Assembly (NCBI RefSeq): GCF_039544105.1
Contig: NZ_BAABLA010000120.1
Direction: 5' to 3' (one strand)
DNA from: Haloechinothrix_A salitolerans
GTDB lineage: Bacteria; Actinomycetota; Actinomycetes; Mycobacteriales; Pseudonocardiaceae
Length of the DNA stretch: 64,000 nucleotides
Numbering within the stretch: position 1 is the stretch's first letter; each line of letters opens with the position of its first letter. The notes below the pieces were generated by a model that saw only the letters and a program-made list of their open reading frames with translations, made no database searches and was not told the origin of the DNA. The position numbers and the translations under genes are program-made. Below, piece after piece: positions 1 to 8,538 of this stretch.

Positions 1-529
1 CGCGTACTTCGACATCTACCCCAGCGGCAACGCCGCCGAGTTCAACGGCGCCTGGAGCGTGTACCCGTACTTCGACAGCGGGACCGTGATCATCAGCGGT
101 ATCGAGCAGGGGCTCGTCGTCGTCAAGCCGGACCTGAGTGGTGGGACGGACCCCGACCCTGACCCAGACCCAGACCCGGAGCAGTGCTCGGGCAGTAATG
201 ACACCAACGTGAGCATTCCGGACGCGGGAAGTGCGGTGACGAGCTCGATCGAGATCAGTGGCTGCGGCAGGACGGCGTCGTCCTCGGCGAGCATCTCGGT
301 CGACATCGAGCACACCTACCGAGGCGACCTGGTCATCGATCTGATCGCGCCGGACGGCAGCGACATCAGGCTGAAGTCGTCGAACTGGTTCGGCTACCAG
401 GACGACGTGCACACGACGTACACCAAGGACCTGTCGGCCTACGACGCCGACGGGACCTGGAAGCTGCGGGTACGCGACGTCTACAGCGGCGATACCGGCC
501 ACATCGACCGCTGGTCGCTCGACCTCTGA
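1..529 (+). CDS. Secreted propeller-like protein with C-terminal P-domain (5' partial)
   Basis: The frame is open from base 2, so the start lies upstream of the window and only about 175 C-terminal residues are visible. The first 45 or so (including GTVIISGIEQGLVVVKP) resemble the end of a choice-of-anchor B / LVIVD-type beta-propeller. A DPDPDPDPDP linker encoded near bases 150-180 leads into a P/Homo B domain with HTYRGDLVIDLIAPDG and DGTWKLRVRD. P-domains usually sit at the C-terminus of exported proteins, so an extracellular location is inferred. The domain closely matches that of the M14 carboxypeptidase at 3224-4876. A strong hairpin follows the stop. The propeller assignment is less sure than the P-domain. 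Confidence 0.8.
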   Translation, partial: AYFDIYPSGNAAEFNGAWSVYPYFDSGTVIISGIEQGLVVVKPDLSGGTDPDPDPDPDPEQCSGSNDTNVSIPDAGSAVTSSIEISGCGRTASSSASISVDIEHTYRGDLVIDLIAPDGSDIRLKSSNWFGYQDDVHTTYTKDLSAYDADGTWKLRVRDVYSGDTGHIDRWSLDL

Positions 530-536
530 CCGGAAC

Positions 537-580
537 GGGACTGCCCGGTGCGCCTGGAGCGGGACGCACCGGGCAGTCCC
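537..580 (+). terminator. Hairpin terminator after the P-domain protein
   Basis: Arms at 537-552 (GGGACTGCCCGGTGCG) and 565-580 are perfectly complementary over 16 bp with a 12-nt loop. It starts 8 bases after the stop of the preceding gene. There is no clear U-run, as is common in GC-rich actinobacteria. Confidence 0.75.
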
Positions 581-671
581 ATGCCGCGGCAGTAGAGCGC
601 GGGACTCGCGGATGGGCTACTGGCGCGTAACCTACTGGGCGTACGGTCGTGCGAACAGAGGAGGCTTGGCG

Positions 672-2075
672 ATGACCGAGACCAGGGTGCACGCGTTCAC
701 CGACGACGTGCTCGGTGAGGACGACGCCGTCGGCATCGCGGCGCGCATCGCATCGGGTGAGGTCAGTCCCCGCGAGGTCATCGACGCCGCCATCGCGAGG
801 ACGCAGCGGGTGGACGAGACGCTCAACGCCGTCACCTACTCGGCGTACGAATGGGCGCGAAATGCCGCGCCCGCGACGGGATCGCTGTCCGGCGTGCCGA
901 CGTTCGTCAAGGACAACACCGATGTCGCGGGCATGCCCACCGGGTTCGGCACCGTCGCGTTCCGTGCGCGGCCCGCCACGAAGAACGGGCCGTTCACCGG
1001 CCAGTTCCTTGGTACAGGGCTGACGGTGCTGGGCAAGAGCAGGCTTCCGGAGTTCGGCTTCAACGCCTCCACCGAGTTCGCGGAGGGTGAGCCCACCCGC
1101 AACCCGTGGCACACCGATTTCTCCTCGGGTGCGTCGTCCGGCGGGTCGGCAGCGCTCGTGGCGTCCGGTGCGGTGCCGATCGCGCACGCCAACGACGGCG
1201 GCGGCTCCATCCGCATTCCCGCCGCGTGCTGCGGGCTGGTGGGTCTCAAGCCGTCGCGCGGCAGGTTTATCGATGGCGACCAAGCTCGCACATTGCCGAT
1301 CAACCTGATCGGCGAAGGCGTCGTGACGCGCTCGGTCCGGGACACGGCGGCGTTCTTCGCGGCGGCCGAGAAGTACCGCCCCGCGCCGAAACTGCCACCC
1401 GTGGGACACGTCGAAGGTCCCTCCGGCCGGACGCTACGGATCGGGCTGCTGCTGGAGTCGGTGTCCGGTGCGAGGACCTGCCCGGAGACGCGCGCCGCGG
1501 TCGAGGACACCGCCGCCGTGCTGGAGAAGCTCGGTCACCACGTCGAACCGGTACCGCTGCCGGTCGACGCCGGGTTCGTCCGCGACTTCACCCGCTACTG
1601 GGGCATGCTGTCGTTCATGGTCAGCCGGTTCGGCCGGTTCGTCATCGACCGTGATTTCGACGCCAGCAAGATGGACAACCTCAGCCGGGGCCTGCACGAC
1701 CTGTACCAGCGCGAGCTGCACCGCACCCCGACGACGCTGTACCGGCTGGCCAAGATCAAGCGTGCCTACGCGGCGGCGTTCGCGCGGCACGACCTGATCC
1801 TGTCGCCGGTGCTGGCGCACGTGACGCCGAAGCTCGGCCACCTCAGTCCGACGTTGCCGTTCGGTGAGCTGCTGGAACGTCTCCAGCAATACGTGGCGTT
1901 CACGCCGCTGAACAACGTCTCCGGCGGTCCAGCCATCTCGCTGCCGATGGGTGCGTCCGAGGAGGGGTTGCCGATCGGGGTGCAGTTCTCCGCCGCCGTC
2001 GGTGACGAGCGGACGCTCCTGGACGTCGCGTACGCGCTGGAACAGGAGCGTCCGTTCCGGCGGATCCAGGATTAA
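672..2075 (+). CDS. Amidase-signature family amidase
   Basis: A 467-residue amidase of the amidase-signature family, which hydrolyses amide bonds with a Ser-cisSer-Lys triad. The triad can be placed: Lys80 in PTFVKDN, the cis-Ser at residue 155 in SSGASSGGSAALVA, and the nucleophile Ser179 in DGGGSIRIPA, followed by CCGLVGLKPSRGR. The ATG at 672 is chosen because AGGAGG lies just upstream; an upstream in-frame ATG at 612 lacks such a site. It is not next to gatC or gatB, so a role as GatA is unlikely and the substrate is unknown. It is probably cytoplasmic, since no signal peptide is seen. It runs towards the pirin gene on the other strand. Confidence 0.9.
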   Translation: MTETRVHAFTDDVLGEDDAVGIAARIASGEVSPREVIDAAIARTQRVDETLNAVTYSAYEWARNAAPATGSLSGVPTFVKDNTDVAGMPTGFGTVAFRARPATKNGPFTGQFLGTGLTVLGKSRLPEFGFNASTEFAEGEPTRNPWHTDFSSGASSGGSAALVASGAVPIAHANDGGGSIRIPAACCGLVGLKPSRGRFIDGDQARTLPINLIGEGVVTRSVRDTAAFFAAAEKYRPAPKLPPVGHVEGPSGRTLRIGLLLESVSGARTCPETRAAVEDTAAVLEKLGHHVEPVPLPVDAGFVRDFTRYWGMLSFMVSRFGRFVIDRDFDASKMDNLSRGLHDLYQRELHRTPTTLYRLAKIKRAYAAAFARHDLILSPVLAHVTPKLGHLSPTLPFGELLERLQQYVAFTPLNNVSGGPAISLPMGASEEGLPIGVQFSAAVGDERTLLDVAYALEQERPFRRIQD

Positions 2076-2117
2076 CGCGGCGGGACCGGCGGGCCGTAGC
2101 GGGCACGGCCTCGGGCC

Positions 2118-3095
2118 TTACGACCCCGGCCGTCCCGGGCTGGCGTGCTCGGCGGGCACCGTTCCCATCCTCCCAGCCTGGAAATCCTGAATCGCCTGGA
2201 GGATTTCCTGCTCGTCGTTCATCACGAACGGCCCATACTGCACCGTGCGCTCGTTGAGCGGCTGCCCACCGAGTAGCAGCACCTCCCACGCACCGGTGCG
2301 GTTGTCCTGCTTGTCGTCCGCGATCAGCGTGATCGCCTCGCCATGGCCGAGCACCGCGAGCTGGCCTTCGCGCAGCGGCCGACCCTCGTGGCCGACGCGG
2401 CCGGAGCCGGACAGTACGTAGACCATCGCGGTGAAGTCCGCTGGCCACGGAGTGCTCAGCCGCGCACCGGGGTTGAGCGATGCGTGCGCGTACGTGATCG
2501 GGGTGTGGGTCCAGCCGGGTCCACTGTGGCCGTCGAGCTCGCCCGCGATCAGCCGGACGAGCGAGCCACCGTCGTCTGAGCTCAGCAGCGTCAGCTCGCT
2601 GCCGCGCAGGTCTTGGTAGCGCGGGTCGACCCACTTCTTGCTGCGGGGCAAGTTGACCCACAGCTGCACGCCGTGGAACCAGCCGCCGTTGACGACCAGC
2701 TCCTCGGACGGCAACTCGTCGTGGAGAACGCCGGAGCCCGCCGTCATCCACTGGGTGTCGCCTTCGGCGATGGTGCCGCCACCGCCGTGCGAGTCGTGGT
2801 GCACGAACACGCCATCGAGCAGGTACGTGACGGTCTCGAAGCCGCGGTGCGGGTGCCACGGAGCGCCCTTGGCCTCGTGCGGCTCGTAGGCCACCTCACC
2901 GAGGTGGTCCAGCAGGATGAAGGGGTCGGCGCCGCGCAGGTCCGCGCTGGGGAACGGCCTGCGTACCTCGAATCCCGCACCCTCCATCTGTTTGTGGGCG
3001 GTCACGATGGTGCGCGGGGCACGGTCGGTCGCGTCCAGGCCCGGCCGCGTGATGCGCGGCAGGACAACGGGATTGGCCACGGTCACCGCTGGCAT
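2118..3095 (-). CDS. Pirin family protein (cupin quercetinase-like)
   Basis: A 325-residue bicupin of the pirin family, many members of which are quercetin 2,3-dioxygenase-like metal proteins. The N-terminal cupin has the pirin metal motif: DPFILLDHLGE, then HPHRGFETVTYLLDG with its His residues, then DTQWMTAGSGVLHDE with a further His. The C-terminal half carries the pirin C-terminal domain (LSGSGRVGHEGRPLREGQLAVLG). The ATG at 3095 is preceded by GGAGG at a good distance; the longer reading frame upstream has no such signal and no homology I recognise. The substrate is unknown. It shares its strand with the M14 gene but a terminator separates them, so it is probably transcribed alone. Confidence 0.9.
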   Translation of the reverse strand: MPAVTVANPVVLPRITRPGLDATDRAPRTIVTAHKQMEGAGFEVRRPFPSADLRGADPFILLDHLGEVAYEPHEAKGAPWHPHRGFETVTYLLDGVFVHHDSHGGGGTIAEGDTQWMTAGSGVLHDELPSEELVVNGGWFHGVQLWVNLPRSKKWVDPRYQDLRGSELTLLSSDDGGSLVRLIAGELDGHSGPGWTHTPITYAHASLNPGARLSTPWPADFTAMVYVLSGSGRVGHEGRPLREGQLAVLGHGEAITLIADDKQDNRTGAWEVLLLGGQPLNERTVQYGPFVMNDEQEILQAIQDFQAGRMGTVPAEHASPGRPGS

Positions 3096-3143
3096 GACTG
3101 CCTCCTGACGACGGAAAGACGAACGCTGTCCATGCAAACGCAT

Positions 3144-3172
3144 GGAGGGGCGCGGTATTCCCGCGCCCCTCC
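3144..3172 (-). terminator. Hairpin terminator between M14 carboxypeptidase and pirin
   Basis: Arms GGAGGGGCGCGG (3144-3155) and CCGCGCCCCTCC (3161-3172) pair perfectly over 12 bp around a 5-nt loop. It lies about 50 bases downstream of the carboxypeptidase stop on the minus strand and upstream of the pirin start. Confidence 0.75.
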
Positions 3173-3223
3173 TCGCGATACTCGGACCGAGGGCGATCCT
3201 CGTCACAGCGCCCGGTCGTTCGG

Positions 3224-4876
3224 TCAGAACGTCAGGCGAACCGCGTCGATGTATCCGGTGTCGTAGGAATACGTGTCGCGCACCTTGAGTCGCCAGGTGC
3301 CATCGGCGGACTCGCTGGACGCGTCCACCGTGTACGTCGTGCGGACGTCATCAGCGCCGTCCCAGTAGCTGGCGTCCTTGAGCCGGTACTCGGTGCCGTC
3401 CGGCGCGACCAGATCGATCACCAGGTCGCCCCGGTAGGTGTGCACGATGTCGACCTTGGCCTTGAGGTCGCTCGGCGCGTTTCCGCTGACTCCGCTCACC
3501 ACGACGTCGCTGTACACGGCCGACCCGTTGTCTGGGATGTTGACGTTGTCGGTGTTCTCGAACGACGTGTCGTCGTCCGGCGGCTCGCTGCCATCGCAGG
3601 TCTGTCCGATGGCGCGCGGCGGACAGTCGGCGTACGAGAGCAGGTGCAGCATGGCCTCTTTGTTGCGGCTGGTCTCCCGGTCGATGACCTCGTCGTCGGG
3701 GTAGAAGCCGTCGAGGCCGCCCGAGCTCGGATACATCTCGAACGTGTAGCTGTAGATGCCCTGCTCAGCCCACATCCAGTCGTTGATCGTGCCGTCGGTG
3801 ATGTAGAGGTCAGACGACTGCTCCGGTGTGTAGCCGTTGGTCGCCGCCATCTCCTCGCCGAGCGTCTGGAACACCTTCTGGTCGTCGGCGTCGAGGCCGG
3901 GCGCGGTGTCGTCGTAGGTGTAGCCGTATGGCCACAAGATCAGCTCTGAAAACGTGTGAAAATCGATTCCGGCCGTGATCTGCTGCTCGCCGCCGACCAC
4001 GCGGCTGCGCACGAAGTCCGCGACCAGCTTGACCTCCGGCGACGACTCCGGTGCCGAGCCACGGTAGGTGTCACTGCTCGGGCTGCCGGACGAGCCGCCG
4101 CAGCAGCCCCACTTGTAGTCCCAGTTGCGGTTCAGGTCGGTGCCGACGTAGCTCGAACCCGAGTTGGGCTGCCGGTTCTTCCGCCAGCCGCGATAGTTGC
4201 CTGTCTCGATGTCGTACTCGCTGCCATCCGGGTTCATGGTCGGCACGATCCAGATCTCGCGGCTGTTGACCATGTCGGTGACCTCTGGGTCGGACCCGTA
4301 GGAGTCCGTGAACAGGTTCATCGAGTACAACGCCATCTCGACGGTCAGATGCTCCCGCGCGTGCTGCTGGTGGGTGAACAGCACCTCGGGCTCGTCCTCG
4401 TCGACGTCCGGGTTGTCGGAGATCTTGAGCGCGAGGATGTCCCTGCCCTCGTAGGACTGACCGATGACCTGTCTGCTGATGAGATCGGGATGGTCGGTCA
4501 CGGCCTTGTCGATCTCGGCCATCATCTCGTCGTAATTGTGGTAGTCCGAGTCTTCCGGCGGGAAGTCCATCGCTGACGGATCCGAGGAACGCTGCCGGGT
4601 TTCCTGTCGCTCCACCTTGTAGCCGAGTCCGCGGAGCTTCCGCACCTCGCCAGGCGTCGCGGTGATGTTGATCGTGCCGTGCTCCGTCGAGTTGATCACC
4701 GCGCCGGTGCTCGCGACCTCAGTGCGCGCGTCGACCCCTCGCGCGCCGGAGATCAGGTACTCCGCGGTGGCACGGTCATCGGTGCCGCTGGGTTGGCCGG
4801 TCGCGGTGCCGCCGCCTAACACGACGGCGACGGCCGTGACCGCTACGGCCACAAAGGACAGTCGTTGGCGTCTCAC
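3224..4876 (-). CDS. Secreted M14 zinc carboxypeptidase with P-domain
   Basis: A 550-residue exported metallocarboxypeptidase. A signal peptide is evident: basic MRRQR, then a hydrophobic VAVAVTAVAVVLGG stretch. The peptidase part shows the M14 zinc motif HAREH (His172, Glu175), the third ligand His in GIDFHTFSELILWPYG, substrate-binding NPDGSEYD and LNRNWDYKWG segments, and the catalytic Glu in YTFEMYPSSGG. The last 110 or so residues form a P-domain (HTYRGDLVIDLVAPDG, DGTWRLKVRD), joined by an acidic PPDDDTSFE linker. The GTG at 4876 is preferred because GGAGGAGG lies upstream; a GTG five codons further up overlaps that site. The P-domain is nearly the same as that of the protein ending at 529. 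Confidence 0.93.
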   Translation of the reverse strand: MRRQRLSFVAVAVTAVAVVLGGGTATGQPSGTDDRATAEYLISGARGVDARTEVASTGAVINSTEHGTINITATPGEVRKLRGLGYKVERQETRQRSSDPSAMDFPPEDSDYHNYDEMMAEIDKAVTDHPDLISRQVIGQSYEGRDILALKISDNPDVDEDEPEVLFTHQQHAREHLTVEMALYSMNLFTDSYGSDPEVTDMVNSREIWIVPTMNPDGSEYDIETGNYRGWRKNRQPNSGSSYVGTDLNRNWDYKWGCCGGSSGSPSSDTYRGSAPESSPEVKLVADFVRSRVVGGEQQITAGIDFHTFSELILWPYGYTYDDTAPGLDADDQKVFQTLGEEMAATNGYTPEQSSDLYITDGTINDWMWAEQGIYSYTFEMYPSSGGLDGFYPDDEVIDRETSRNKEAMLHLLSYADCPPRAIGQTCDGSEPPDDDTSFENTDNVNIPDNGSAVYSDVVVSGVSGNAPSDLKAKVDIVHTYRGDLVIDLVAPDGTEYRLKDASYWDGADDVRTTYTVDASSESADGTWRLKVRDTYSYDTGYIDAVRLTF

Positions 4877-5027
4877 CCTTACCTCCTCCACGCGCCACCG
4901 GGATCACCGGCGGCCAGGGACCAGTAGGGTGATGATCCTCACACGCGGCGTGAGTCCGGTAGGTCGGAAAGTTGGGTGTTCACCACGATCGTGTCCCCGT
5001 GGTCAGTTTCTTCCACAGTGGACGGCG

Positions 5028-6092
5028 TCAGTGGCCGTTCTGGTTCGCGCCCGCGGGTTGCGGACTCTTGCCATCGCTCGATGCCGTCGCTTGGCCATCG
5101 GGCCCGTCCGCATCGGCCTCGCTGGCGGTCTCGTCGCTGTCGACGTCCTCCGCGCGTGGCACCGGCCGCCGCTCCTCTTCCGTCGGCTCGAGTGTGTCTG
5201 CCGCATCGGACAGCACTTCATCGGCCTTGCGGAGTTTGCCGTGGGCATCCTGGGAGAGCGCGCTGAGCCGCGCCACGACGGCGTTGGCCTCCTTGAGCCT
5301 GCGGTCAGCCTCGTGCGTGGCTTCCGCGAGGCGCCGCTGGGCCTCCGCTGACGCTTCCGCGAGCCGCTTCTCTGCTTGGTTCTTACTCGCCGTGCGCTGG
5401 TCGGCGATGTACTTTTCCAGCTCGGCCTTTTGCTGGGCCATGTTGGCCTCGAACTCCTGCTCGATGGAGCGGCGTTTGCGCTCGGCCTCGTCGTCCAGCT
5501 TCTCGCGCCGCTTGACGGCGTCCACCGTCAGCTCCTGTACCTCGGCGCGAGTCTGCTCCAGCGCCTTGCGGTGCTCCGCGTGCAGCGCCTCCGCCTGGGA
5601 ATCCAGTTCCTTGAGCAGCGAGCGGTACCGCTCGCGCAACGCGATGGACGCCTGCGCGGTCTCCTTCCAGTTCTCCTCGGCGGCCGTCTGCGCCCGGGTC
5701 GTGACCTCCTCGGCCTGCAGGTAGGCGAGGTGTCCGACGCGTTGCATCCGCTGGTCGAGGTCATCGAGATTCTCCGGCGGCACCATCAGCTCATCGACGC
5801 GCTTGCGCAGTTTGCCGGTCTCCTCGCGCTCGGCTTCGAGCTCCTTGGTGACGACGTTGACCTGGTCCAGCGCCTGATCGCGCTCGGCGCGCAGTTGTCG
5901 CATCGCCGCGTCGACCTGCTCCAGGTACTCCCTGACCTGCTGGCGGTCGTAGCCGTTCCAGTGGTGAGCGAACTCGCGCTGGGACGGGGCTTCGGGCAAT
6001 GCCTGGGAACGGCTCTGTGCCCCGGACTGAGACGGCCGTTGCGACCCGGCCTGCGACCGGACACTGTCTCGCTTCGAGCTGGGCGACGTCAT
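5028..6092 (-). CDS. DivIVA-like coiled-coil protein
   Basis: A 354-residue cytoplasmic protein. After a Ser/Gln-rich N-terminus, residues about 40-65 (FAHHWNGYDRQQVREYLEQV) fit the DivIVA N-terminal domain, which in Wag31-type proteins binds curved membrane. A long coiled coil follows, running roughly from residue 66 to 285 and rich in Glu, Arg and Ala heptads, with an AEKRLAEASAEAQRRLAEATHEADRRL stretch. The C-terminal 60 residues are acidic and probably disordered. It is not the canonical wag31, which normally sits by the cell-division cluster. A structural or polar-growth role is inferred. The start ATG at 6092 has no close alternative. Confidence 0.8.
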   Translation of the reverse strand: MTSPSSKRDSVRSQAGSQRPSQSGAQSRSQALPEAPSQREFAHHWNGYDRQQVREYLEQVDAAMRQLRAERDQALDQVNVVTKELEAEREETGKLRKRVDELMVPPENLDDLDQRMQRVGHLAYLQAEEVTTRAQTAAEENWKETAQASIALRERYRSLLKELDSQAEALHAEHRKALEQTRAEVQELTVDAVKRREKLDDEAERKRRSIEQEFEANMAQQKAELEKYIADQRTASKNQAEKRLAEASAEAQRRLAEATHEADRRLKEANAVVARLSALSQDAHGKLRKADEVLSDAADTLEPTEEERRPVPRAEDVDSDETASEADADGPDGQATASSDGKSPQPAGANQNGH

Positions 6093-6194
6093 GCCCCGAC
6101 GCTACCTGCGTACGGACCGTTGTCACGGCAGGCCCACGGTACGCCCAAACTCGTGCAGGTCTCGCACCCACTTCGTTACCGAGTGTCACTCGTG

Positions 6195-6235
6195 CACCTG
6201 CCGACACAGGCGTCTCAGGCGAGTGTCGGCAGGTG
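6195..6235 (-). terminator. Hairpin terminator after the two-domain reductase
   Basis: Arms CACCTGCCGACAC (6195-6207) and GTGTCGGCAGGTG (6223-6235) pair perfectly over 13 bp with a 15-nt loop. It begins 8 bases beyond the stop codon of the reductase on the minus strand. Confidence 0.7.
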
Positions 6236-6243
6236 ACGCCGCA

Positions 6244-8235
6244 TCACCAGTGGAAGCCGCGGGTGAGCTTGACGAGTGCGTTGGCCGCCTTGCCAAGGTG
6301 CTTCTCGCCGCGGCCGATCTTCAGCCGGTTGTCGCCGCCAGCGGCGACCGAGTCCGGGAACACTCGGTACGCCTGATACGCCACGGCGTCCGACAGCCCT
6401 GGCGAGAACTTGTACGCGGTGTTGATCAGCTGGCCCGCGGGGGTGCCGATGTGCTTCGGCCGGTTCTTGAGCGCGTGCACCACCATCCCCGCCGCGTCGT
6501 CAGGGGACTTCGTCGGGAAGGCGTCGTAGATCTTGGTCGGCCGGATCATCGGTGTGCGCACCAGCGGCATGTGGATCGTGGTGAACGTGACGCCGTCGCC
6601 GTGCATCTCAACCGCCGCGATCTTGGTGAAGTAGTCAAGCGCGGCTTTCGACGCGACGTACGCCGAGAAGCGGGGCGCGATGCCCTGCACGCCGATCGAC
6701 GAGATGTTGACGATGTGGCCGAACTTGCGCTCGCTCATGTGCGGCAACAGCGCCAGGATCATCCGTACCGCACCGAAGTAGTTGATCGCCATGGCGCGCT
6801 CGTAGTCGTGGAAGCGATCGTAGGACAGCCTGATCGAGCGCCGAATCGAGCGGCCCGCGTTGTTGACAAGCATGTCGACGCGGCCGTGGTCGGCGAGCAT
6901 CCGCTCGACGTTCTTGCGCACCGACTCGTCGTCGGTCAGGTCGCACGGGTAGACCGACGCCTTGCCGCCCTGCGCGACGATCTCGTCCCGCACCTCTTCC
7001 AGCTCGTGCTCGCGGCGTGCGACCAGCAGCGGGATGCCGCCCTCGCTGGCCACCTTGAGAGCGGTGGCGCGGCCGATGCCGGATGACGCGCCGGTGATGA
7101 CGATGGTCCTGCCGTCGAGGTTGCCCTTCGGACCGTGCTTACGAGCGCGGAACGGGTCCAGGTTCTCCGCCCAGTACGCCCACAACGTCGTCGCGTAGTC
7201 CTGCAACCGGGGCACCTCGACCTGCCCCGCCAGCTCCTTGCGTGTCGCCGCTGACGAGAACACCGACGGGAAGTTGAGGTGCTCCAGCAGTACCGGCGGC
7301 ATGCCGACACGCTCCATCACCGCGTCGCGGGCGATCGTGACGCCCGGGATGTGCTCGGTCAGCTTGACCAGCTGTAGCAGGCTCTTACCGACGTCGCCGC
7401 CGATCTCGGCGGTGATGGTGGGCGCGCCCGCCGCGCGGGCGAAGGCGTTGAACACCCCGATCGTCGGCTGTGGCTCGGGGTTGACCAGGTGGAAGGTGCG
7501 GTTGTCCAGGCCCCGCTTGGTGATGAGCAGGTGCATCGCGGCAGCCACGTAGTCCACTGGAACGATGTTGGTGTCGCCGAGGTCGGGCGCCATCGTGGGC
7601 AGGTTCGGCAGCGAGGACAGCTTCGCGATGGTGGGGAACAGGTAGTAAGGGCCGTCGATCTTGTCCATCTCGCCGGTCTGTGAATTCCCGACGACGATCG
7701 CTGGTCGGTACACGCGCCATGGGACGTCGGTCTGTTCGCGCACCAGCCGTTCCGACTCGAACTTGGTGCGGTGGTAGGCGGTCGGCAGCCGCTGGCCCTC
7801 GTCGAACATGTCCTCGGTGAAGGTGCCCTCGAAGTCACCGGCGACGGCGACCGACGACACGTGGTGCAGGCAGCCCGCCTCGATGGCACGGCTCAGCGCG
7901 ATGACGTTCGCGGTGCCGTCGACGTTGGCCTTGTTGCTGGTCTCATCGTCGGCGGTGATGTCGTAGAGCGCGGCGAGGTGCACGACGTTGTCCACGTTGC
8001 CGCGCAGCTGCTCGATGTCGTCGGGCGAGACCCCGGCGAGGTCCTGGGCGATGTCGCCGACGACCGGGCTGACCTTATCGGCGTTCGGCCACCGTTTGGC
8101 GATCTCGGTGAGCTTGTGCTGCGAGCTCGCCCGCACGGTCACCCACACCCGTTCGGTGTCCTCATCCGCGAGGATCAGCTCGACGAGATGCCTGCCGATC
8201 AGCCCGGTCGCTCCTGTCACGAGATAGGTCGTCAT
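6244..8235 (-). CDS. Two-domain SDR reductase (fatty acyl-CoA reductase-like)
   Basis: A 663-residue protein made of two Rossmann enzymes. The N-terminal half is an extended SDR of the thioester-reductase/NAD-epimerase type: GATGLIG at residues 8-14 and YHRTKFESE carrying the YxxxK pair. The C-terminal half is a classical SDR: ITGASSGIGRA near residue 385, NNAG, and SAYVASKAALDYF with the catalytic Tyr and Lys. This architecture and length match the mycobacterial family that includes Rv3391 (acrA1), described as fatty acyl-CoA reductases. The exact substrate here is inferred. The ATG at 8235 directly precedes TTYLVTGATG, and a strong hairpin follows the stop. Confidence 0.82.
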   Translation of the reverse strand: MTTYLVTGATGLIGRHLVELILADEDTERVWVTVRASSQHKLTEIAKRWPNADKVSPVVGDIAQDLAGVSPDDIEQLRGNVDNVVHLAALYDITADDETSNKANVDGTANVIALSRAIEAGCLHHVSSVAVAGDFEGTFTEDMFDEGQRLPTAYHRTKFESERLVREQTDVPWRVYRPAIVVGNSQTGEMDKIDGPYYLFPTIAKLSSLPNLPTMAPDLGDTNIVPVDYVAAAMHLLITKRGLDNRTFHLVNPEPQPTIGVFNAFARAAGAPTITAEIGGDVGKSLLQLVKLTEHIPGVTIARDAVMERVGMPPVLLEHLNFPSVFSSAATRKELAGQVEVPRLQDYATTLWAYWAENLDPFRARKHGPKGNLDGRTIVITGASSGIGRATALKVASEGGIPLLVARREHELEEVRDEIVAQGGKASVYPCDLTDDESVRKNVERMLADHGRVDMLVNNAGRSIRRSIRLSYDRFHDYERAMAINYFGAVRMILALLPHMSERKFGHIVNISSIGVQGIAPRFSAYVASKAALDYFTKIAAVEMHGDGVTFTTIHMPLVRTPMIRPTKIYDAFPTKSPDDAAGMVVHALKNRPKHIGTPAGQLINTAYKFSPGLSDAVAYQAYRVFPDSVAAGGDNRLKIGRGEKHLGKAANALVKLTRGFHW

Positions 8236-8538
8236 CGTCTTGCTCCTTCGCCGAGGGGATCCGTGGTGTATCGACTACGCCGTGTGAAGGCTATTCTGGT
8301 CTACCGCTGTTCGTGCTGGCTACGGCAGTGTGTGTGAGTATCAACGCGAGTGATGTCCGTTGGTAATGCGGAACCTGTCGGTCTCGCGGTCGTTGGGCGG
8401 AGCTGGCCTGTCCGCGCCAGCGGCGTAGATCGCCCGAGTAGGGTGTCTGAGGGCGACGGGAACCGGCCGGGACGCGAGGTCGTTGTACTCGTTGCAGGCG
8501 CTAGCGACATGCATGCTTAAGAGGTCCAGGAGGGCTCA
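8236..8538. other. 303-bp gap between divergent genes
   Basis: This gap separates the reductase (minus) from the Bax inhibitor-1 protein (plus), so it must hold both promoters. The ribosome site AGGAGGG at about 8528-8534 is clear. I see no repeat, strong hairpin or small gene here, and no promoter box I would defend. Confidence 0.5.

Noticed and set aside
16..315. Open frame with a GSGSGSGS run on the minus strand
   Set aside because: It is the antisense of the DPDPDP linker in the P-domain protein.
612..671. Upstream start for the amidase
   Set aside because: No ribosome site there, while AGGAGG precedes the ATG at 672 and the family N-terminus fits that start.
672..2075. Amidase as GatA of the amidotransferase
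   Set aside because: No gatC or gatB neighbours and the C-terminal part differs from GatA; a general amidase is the safer call.
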